A program made the position numbers and the translations under genes. Of a DNA stretch of 64,000 nucleotides, positions 57,665 through 64,000 are shown piece after piece. Position 1 is the stretch's first letter, and every line of letters begins with the position of its first letter. The notes under the pieces are model-generated. The model worked only from the letters and a program-made list of their open reading frames with translations. It searched no databases and was not told the origin of the DNA. The stretch covers positions 268,027,930-268,091,929 of the forward strand of contig JARYHS010008074.1 of NCBI GenBank assembly GCA_031002005.1, written 5' to 3'. Source of the DNA: Vandiemenella viatica (lineage: Eukaryota > Arthropoda > Insecta > Orthoptera > Morabidae).

Positions 57665-57960
57665 CTGGTAACTCCTGGTTAAGATGTCTGATGGGAGATC
57701 AAAAGGTCCCTGGTTCTAATCCATGTCTCGGCGAGGATTTTCCCAGACACTTAACCCGGCCTTCACCTCTGTTGCACCCTCCTGTCTAATGTGAAGTACG
57801 TCAGGATGGTACCATGGTTCAAACTCCACATTAAATTGCAGGTCCCCTGTATCTGGCAGAATTGTCAGGCTACGTTAAGGCAGCTACAACAGTGGAAAGT
57901 GCAGCCAAAAGAAACCCTGGCACCAGGTCATGTTAGCACACAAAATTATCATTATAGGGC
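57665..57960 (+). mobile_element. tRNA-derived SINE, second family
   Basis: A-box-like TGGTTAAGATGTCTGA and B-box-like GGTTCTAATCC (about 57,711) form a tRNA-like head. The body includes CCATGGTTCAAACTCCACAT and ATTGCAGGTCCCCTG, and a similar body piece lies at about 59,950-60,000 (CCACATTAAACTGCAGG). Target duplications were not found. Confidence 0.55.
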
Positions 57961-58146
57961 CATAAGTTTATAACAGATAGCAATGTGTTAATTTATTGAC
58001 ACAACACTTGGTTATCTATGTTGGTATTGGGTTTCAGTTTCTTTATGCTACAATCCATTGCACGCCATATGTGTTTATGTTTACGACGTAACCAATTTTA
58101 TTGAATTTTTTTTTGTGTATTATTATTTATGTAACTGTACTGTGTA

Positions 58147-58745
58147 TCTATACTAATATTATAAATGCAAAAGTATCGCTATCTGTCTGTCCATTTGTTA
58201 CATTTCTTTGGCTAAACAGATAATCCGATAATCATGAAATTTCAGGAGGAGATGTTACTTGGCATTACGATGGACATACCATACTTTTTTTCTGTATAAA
58301 CAATACATGTTGTCATATAATTTGGAAAAATTACTCAACAGCGATAGACAGACATGTAGGAAGTGTAAGTTCCTGTACTAGCTGTGCACATCACAGTCTG
58401 GTTGAAATCCTAATGGAAGCAAAGACTTTTAAAAATTGTTTTTGAAGGTATGAGTCACATCTGGCCTGTCAGTTATTTGGATTGTATGTTAAACTTTAGA
58501 TATCACAAATTTAGGCGTGCAATATGAGGCAAATTGTAGGTAGTGTAGCATTGCTGTAGGTGTTCTCTTTTTATGTTATATTGATCTCTTAGGGGTTGTT
58601 ACTCTCACAGTCAGTGTGTGTGATCTACACTAATACTACTATAAATGTGGATGTCTGTCTTATTGTTACGTTTTGACAAGTAAATGGTTACGATGAAATT
58701 TGAAAAGGAAATACTTTACATCTGTAGGAAGGGCACAGGACATTT
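58147..58745 (+). repeat. Two copies of an interspersed repeat headed ACTAATATTATAAATG
   Basis: Copy one 58,147-58,330 (CTATACTAATATTATAAATG, then CTGTCTGTCC and TCATGAAATTTC). Copy two 58,628-58,745 (ACACTAATACTACTATAAAT, then ATGTCTGTC and GATGAAATTTG). A further head is at 34,752-34,775, inside Ty3 copy B. This is a pattern common in insect genomes. Confidence 0.55.
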
Positions 58746-59084
58746 CTTTTAAGTATGAATAACAGTTATAGTCATGAAATATTAAGAACTTATCGAATGA
58801 TGACTTACAGATGCATGTGTGTGTTAGTCTGTAATGTTACATCTGTTTCTCAAGCCGTGCTTTTCATACTTTATGTTATTGTATGATTTGTTCATAAATT
58901 TCGTTCAGATACAAAATGTATTAATTAGTATAGATGACAATTTTCTCTGTACTATTATTTTGTGTCTGTTTCTAGCACCAGTTTACTTTGCCTTCTTTTT
59001 TTTACATACCTTGTGGGTGTAAACTGGCTTAAGGTATAGCCCTAGCAGAGCACATGCAGCTAAAATTATTAGAACCCAAGAATC

Positions 59085-59400
59085 GGATGCACATGCTAAA
59101 AAAAGAGGAAATGACCAAGCTGAAATAAGCTGCCATTAGTTAACACCCCCCTCCCCCCACACACACAAACATATATCCGCACCTTCATTTGTTTTTACTG
59201 TTTTTAAATATGTTGGAAATTTATTCTCTTCAAGAGACAGGCTCAACAGTAGAATGGTATAGTGATGGCTTTCCTGTCATATTATGCTGACCCGGTATTG
59301 TTTGGGATCAATCCTGCATTACAAACAGCTTCCTATATTCAATTCTGGCACCGAAATTCTTAATCCATGCATAAGAAGTCGCGGGTATCAGGTATATGTA
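59085..59400 (+). repeat. Ty3-family LTR fragment
   Basis: Similar over about 300 bp to 4,085-4,400: shared GACCAAGCTGAAATAA, CACCTTC(A/T)TTTGTTTTTA, AGTGATGGCTTTCCTGT and GAAGTCGC(A/G)GGTA. No coding part is next to it. Confidence 0.65.
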
Positions 59401-59689
59401 ATAAAGAAAAGAGTGATCTGGAAGCTCAATGGGTAACAGGGTTACTTTTAAAAGTTTTAAGGCTTAGATCGTGGTGAAGTTGAGACATTTAAGTGTGGTA
59501 TTTTGTCACATGAGGTATAGCAGATCCATGCTTTCATTCCACGTTGTGCTATAGGTCCCAGAGGAGTAGATGTTGCCATCCTGCCAGTGACACAATAGCT
59601 TAGTACACCTTTGGGATAATTCAGTCAACCTTTGGAATGTGGATTAAGTTATTATTTTTAATTTGTTTAACAAACAGAAATTTTTTGTC

Positions 59690-60620
59690 TACATTTGGTT
59701 TGCAAAAAGAAACCACTCTTCTTCTGACCTCACCCCCTAACCCTAATTTTTCCCAATGTTGTTCATACAAACCCACAGTTTTTAATCCAACTTTGATAAT
59801 ACTTACCACATGTATGCGTTAAAATTGTCTGTTGCTGAATAATTAACACGATTACTTAAGGACTTTTCTGTATTAGGCCGCAGTTTAAAATTCAGAATGA
59901 AACAGGAATTTTGAGGAGTTGCATTGACTATCTGGGCGACATCAGGAAGTTCCATGGCTTAGTTTCCACATTAAACTGCAGGTACCAGAAGAAAGGAACT
60001 GATCATCCTGCCTCTAACACTATGGGTTCGTACACCTCCTTCTGTACGATTCAATCAACCAATGGGTTGTGAACTAAGTTAGTTTCTTTACTTTAAAGCA
60101 AAGAGAAAAATACTATCTGCATTTGGTTTACAGAAAGCTAATCCCTCTCATCCTTTACCCTTATTAATTTTTGCAAATGTTCTTTATACAAACCCAACGT
60201 TTGTATCCAAATTCGAAGTAACTTTGCACATGTTTAATTTAAAATGATGAGAACAATATTTCCCACATTTGGTTTACAAAAACCCACCACTCTCTCTTAT
60301 GCAAAATTTATAATTAGAACTATTCAGTCTTTTTAACAAATTTCTCGAAGGTGGTAGGTAAAATAACCAAAGTGGATAGGGATATGTGTGAAATTAAGAG
60401 ATCCCTTAGTAATTCCTGTCAAATAGCATTGGACAGATTACGAAGCGCAGGTTGCCAACCAAAAAATTCAATCTCAAATTTTAAAAATCTACAGTTTTTA
60501 TCCGATCCTGAAGGAACTTTGTGCACAGATGTTTTAAAATAAATGTAAAATCATGTTTACATTTAGATTACAAAACTGTACTTGATCTTCCCCTTCTCCC
60601 TTCTTAATACTAATTTATAC
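59690..60620 (+). repeat. Imperfect, spaced repeats of about 140 bp
   Basis: The block CATTTGGTTT(A/G)CA(A/G)AAA... followed by a C-rich part, then TTTGCAAATGTTCTT-like and ATACAAACCCA and CACATGT..TTAAAAT, recurs at about 59,690, 60,115, 60,268 (partial) and 60,555. Spacing is irregular. Could be a decayed tandem repeat or several copies of one small repeat. Confidence 0.45.
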
Positions 60621-60864
60621 AAGCAACTTTTCTGTTTTTTGCATCAGTAGAGAAATCTTTCAATGTGAATGCTGACAGTGGATTTTTACTACAATCTGAT
60701 CAAAAGGGATTAAACATTGGATCTTTCATAAACAACAGCCAACAAACATTGTAGACAGTATTTTTCCCTTTGTTTTAAAGTATAAAAAAAAACTTACTTA
60801 GAACCTACCAAAGGGAGTATACTAAACAATTGATTGTATACAACCGTTAAAAATTCCTGCTTCC

Positions 60865-60945
60865 ACCGGAATTTGAAGCTGGGATCAGACCAAAAAAAAG
60901 TTTGAAATAAGAGCTTTAACCACTGAGCTACTACACTGCTAGATT
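60865..60945 (-). repeat. tRNA-like sequence (SINE head), decayed
   Basis: The minus strand reads GTAGCTCAGTGGTTAAAGC, close to a tRNA A-box region, then after a T run CAGCTTCAAATTCCGG, close to a B box. Spacing and mismatches rule out an intact tRNA gene. Confidence 0.45.
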
Positions 60946-61395
60946 TGTTCTTGGAAATTATCGCAGAATGCAATCAGTGACAGATATGATAAAGAAGCTT
61001 GAATGGGATTCATTGCAAGAAAGGAGGAGGATGAGGAGGGTAATGGGAGTGTACAGGGCATATACTGGTGATGAGGCATGGAAAGATATTGCAATAGGTA
61101 TGAAAAGTAGTGCATGGAAGGGAAAAGATGACCATGACCACAAGCTGGCACTCGATTTCAGGCACAAGGGTGTGGGAAGATTTTCTTTTTTAGGTAAGGG
61201 TGTCAGGGATTGGAATGAGTTACCAAGGGGAATGATGAATAACCTACCAAAAACATTAAAAGAATTTAAAGTTAAAATTTGTAGAGGGCAAATGTAGGTG
61301 AGTGAAGGATAGCGGGAAGTTGGGTGTGTAGGTAAATTGCCACCGGAGCATGTGCTCCATTGCAATTAAATTAAATTAAATAAAAAAATAAAAAT
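60946..61395 (+). pseudogene. LINE ORF2 C-terminus with 3' tail
   Basis: An open frame of 109 codons (60,968-61,297), extending upstream to RFVLGNY at about 60,940: MQSVTDMIKKLEWDSLQERR, then GVGRFSFLGKGVRDWNELPR. This is the end of ORF2 in Jockey/CR1-type LINEs. A short untranslated part and an A/T-rich tail of TTAAA units follow (61,358-61,395), the expected LINE 3' end. The 5' part is missing: typical 5' truncation. Confidence 0.75.
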
Positions 61396-61699
61396 GAAGG
61401 TGAGCTAAGTACTATTAAAACCAGATAAAAACCACGGGTCTGTTTTTGCAGAAAACCAAAGCCAAAAACTATTGTATATCTCAAAGTGCTAGGGTAAAAT
61501 TGTTCAATATTAATTTAATTAATAAAATTCATTGTGTTTCATTTTTTTTGAACATGCAAATGTGTCTGTTTTAAATGTGTGCCCACTTAAGAAAGAAAAT
61601 GAGGCATTGCAACGCATGCTGGGCAAAGCTAGTTTGATCATATAACCTTCTCAGTGAGCAGGTCACAATAATGCCCCTGTAATTATTACATTCTCATTT

Positions 61700-63130
61700 G
61701 CCCACCCTCCTTTTTTTTTCTAAATGCAAGTATTAAATTCTTGGGGTAAATTTTCTCCTTCCAATAAAAACATATCAAACATTTTTGTCAGTAACTCCCA
61801 AAGTGAGCTTGGCCCATTCTTAACTAGCTCAATGGGTACATCTCCTGGGCCTGCAGATTTTCCTTTCTTCATTTGGTTTAATTCTTATTTTACATACTTC
61901 AGGTATATTGGTTCTACATTTCTGTGTTCTAGGTCACTTACTTGATGGAATGCTATATTCATAATCATTTCTATTTGCATTTAGTAAATTCCTTACGTGG
62001 TCCTCCCAAATTTCCCTGCTAATACGTTGAATTTTCGTCTTTTCCTTTACATCTGTTCATTCTTTATTACATTTCATTTCTCCGCATCTTTTGTACCTTC
62101 CATTAGTCTGTTAAGTTTGTCATGTTTTTTGTTCCACATTTCTTGTTTTGCCTCTAACCACATTGTTATGGATTTTCCAGCAAAAATCTGGAGGCCTACT
62201 CACAGTTTCTCAAGTGCGACCAGCTGCCAGAAAATAGTCTGAAACCGCAAATATAGTTACCTGATTAACATGTATTTTGTTTGTATTTGGCATACGATAA
62301 TAATAACAACTTGTTTGCTAAACTTATTTTGTATAAAAATTGTGCTCTCAAAATTGTATTTCATTTTTTTCCATCATGCTCTTCAATACTCTAGTTTGAT
62401 GGGCTGGTTTTGCTTGAACCATGAAGTGGTCTGAACCACATTCCAAATTCTATATACTCTCACTTCTTGTGTAATTAACTGCATGTCCTGTTTTTCTATA
62501 ATATAATCAATTTCTTGTGGGTTGTACCAAAGTTTACTTCTGAATATTTTTATGTGGATAGAAACCATTCAATATTTTAAGTGTGTGTATCTCACAAATG
62601 TCAATTAATCTTTTGCCACTATAATTTATTACTTCTTCCCCATGTCTACTCACACTTTATTATCTTGTGATGGCCCTGTACAACCATTAAAGTTTCCCAT
62701 TAATATTGATTCTTTCAGAGGATTCACATCACCCTGTTCCTTTGTCAAATTTTAACATAATCATCCTTGATTTTATCATCTGCAACATCACCAACTATTA
62801 CAACTTTATGTCCATTTTTCTTCAGTTCTAAAGATATTACCTTTCATCTATTTCTTGCCAGTCATTTCCTCATAAATATATATATATATATTTTGATGTA
62901 TTATTATTGATATAGCTCTCTATGTTCAATCACCTTTGCTTACACCACTATAAGAATGGATGTACCAGCTAATCATCTCATTATTTTTTACATTCTTCTT
63001 TGTATCTGTTAAAATGGACAATTCTATTTTCATTGCTTCTAGTTCTTCAAAAACTTTGCTCCATTTTGTACAAAAATCTGAACATTCCAAGTGTCCATAT
63101 TCATAATCCATTTCTGTTGCCTATGTCATT
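61700..63130 (-). pseudogene. LINE fragment, endonuclease and start of RT
   Basis: Minus strand from about 63,120: MDYEYGHLECSDFCTKWSKV and EMISWYIHSYSGVSKGD (start of an AP-type endonuclease), then KNGHKVVIVG-like pieces, then NPQEIDYIIEKQDMQLI and EVRVYRIWN (its end, 62,568-62,383), and MKKGKSAGPGDVPIELVKNG (RT start, about 61,880-61,820). Stops and frameshifts are frequent. The endonuclease would nick target DNA for reverse transcription. The RT catalytic part is not present here. Confidence 0.75.
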
Positions 63131-63309
63131 TTCCTGGAGATCCATCCTGCTTCCAATGTTCCTGACTGAGCCCACTAGCTTGCATTTTATTTTATATGGA
63201 CAGGAGTCTGGAATCTCACAGAATGCCCTACTTGGAGTACCAGGGTGTATCTTTGGGACGTCCTTCCCCTAGATGGGTTGCCTTCCCTATGACTTCCAGA
63301 GTCCATCTA

Positions 63310-63915
63310 CCATGATACGTTGTTGCACACACTTCATCTGTAAACTCTGTCAAGGACTGTCCAGCATGGCAGCATGTATCCAGGTCATAAAAGTGTTATC
63401 TATGAAACTCAGCCACAGAATGGGTTTGAGGTGGACGTTCTCCAAAAACATTTTTTTTTGGGTGGCCCATGAAGAGATCAGCATAAGAGGGCACCATGCG
63501 AGTGCCCATGGCAGTGCCATGTGTTTGGTGGTAGATATTGCCTTCATTTTGACAGCTCCATTTTGACAGCTGTCATCTATTTCATACCAAACGTTCCCAC
63601 CCCTACAGTCTTGGCATTTGAGGCAGGCATATATGCTCCAATCAGAAATCCCTTATGGTATATTCAAACAACATCTCACAAGCATTGGTAACCCGCAATT
63701 ATCCCCCAGCTTTGATTCACAAGCGACTTTCACGAGCCACAATGCAACCTGCTCTACCTGTTGACTACTCTAAACCCCTTGAAACCAAACATATTCCAGT
63801 CCTGGTTACACAATACTTCCCTGGTCTTGACTCCATCAATAAAATCCTTTGGCAGGGTTATGATTTCCTACTAACCTGCCCAGAAATGAGATCCATTCTT
63901 CCAAAAATCCTCCCT
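63310..63915. mobile_element. Penelope-like remnant with internal inversion
   Basis: On the minus strand 63,547-63,350 encodes PLE RT motifs (GTAMGTRM in one frame; LKPILWLSFIDNTFMTW, motif C, in another). From about 63,552 on the plus strand the PLE linker follows (KRSHPYSLGI, LVTRNYPPALIHKRLS, TQYFPGLDSINKI, LLTCPEMRSILPKIL) and stops at about 63,915. In a PLE these parts should be on one strand, so a piece of about 240 bp is inverted. Motif C has Asn for the second Asp. Confidence 0.75.
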
Positions 63916-64000
63916 GGCACTAGTTTTACTATCTCTAATGCTTTTGTAATAACTAATGATAATTATTAATTTCAAAGTTTGCTCATTTCTACTTAAGAAA

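Noticed and set aside
60865..60945. tRNA gene
   Set aside because: A- and B-box-like sequences only, with wrong spacing and no cloverleaf.
1..64000. CRISPR array, bacterial operon or prophage
   Set aside because: No regularly spaced short repeats with unique spacers, no ribosome-binding-site-led gene clusters; splice sites, SINEs and LINEs show eukaryotic DNA.

Overview
This is eukaryotic, almost certainly arthropod (insect) genomic DNA: AT-rich, no bacterial-style gene packing, and built mostly of decayed transposable elements. Tight indicators are tRNA-derived SINEs, piggyBac and Tigger-like transposase remnants, Ty3-type LTR retrotransposons, non-LTR (LINE) fragments and Penelope-like elements (PLEs) with GIY-YIG endonucleases. 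The SINE in the first kilobases resembles, from memory, SINEs of large-genome insects such as Orthoptera and related orders; that placement is inference, not proof.

The only host gene I can support is on the minus strand: four exons (50,624-50,771; 8,801-8,934; 8,591-8,701; 8,323-8,474) with good splice sites and perfectly compatible phases. Together they encode the end of the first membrane domain of an ABCC (MRP-like) ABC transporter. The first and second of these exons are separated by a 41.7-kb intron, and this intron holds most of the window.

Layout. 1-4,430: decayed Ty3 element (copy A) with a SINE inserted in RNase H with an 11-bp target duplication. 4,485-6,610: two minus-strand PLE remnants. 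7,430-7,747: unrecognised minus-strand frame. 8,323-8,934: three ABCC exons. 8,935-50,623: intron holding long inverted repeats, LTR-like pieces headed TGTAAGGRAC, a 2.0-kb piggyBac relic with a nested MITE, a 6.1-kb LTR retrotransposon with both LTRs but most of pol missing, a hairpin element with a 13-bp target duplication, an unidentified minus-strand coding relic, a second Ty3 copy (copy B), Tigger and piggyBac fragments and LINE fragments. 50,624-50,771: ABCC exon. 51,043-54,643: hAT-like element with an 8-bp target duplication, split by a nearly intact PLE. 54,700-64,000: LINE fragments, SINE, LTR pieces, tandem-like repeats and a rearranged PLE.

None of the transposon reading frames is intact, so none is likely to be active now. 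The youngest element appears to be the 22,343-28,442 LTR retrotransposon, whose LTRs differ at about 14 of 706 positions by my count. I found no prokaryotic-type operon, CRISPR array, rRNA or intact tRNA gene, and no convincing undescribed multi-gene system. The most unusual items are the nested and rearranged elements, the long hairpins, and the unidentified coding relic at 30,972-32,462.
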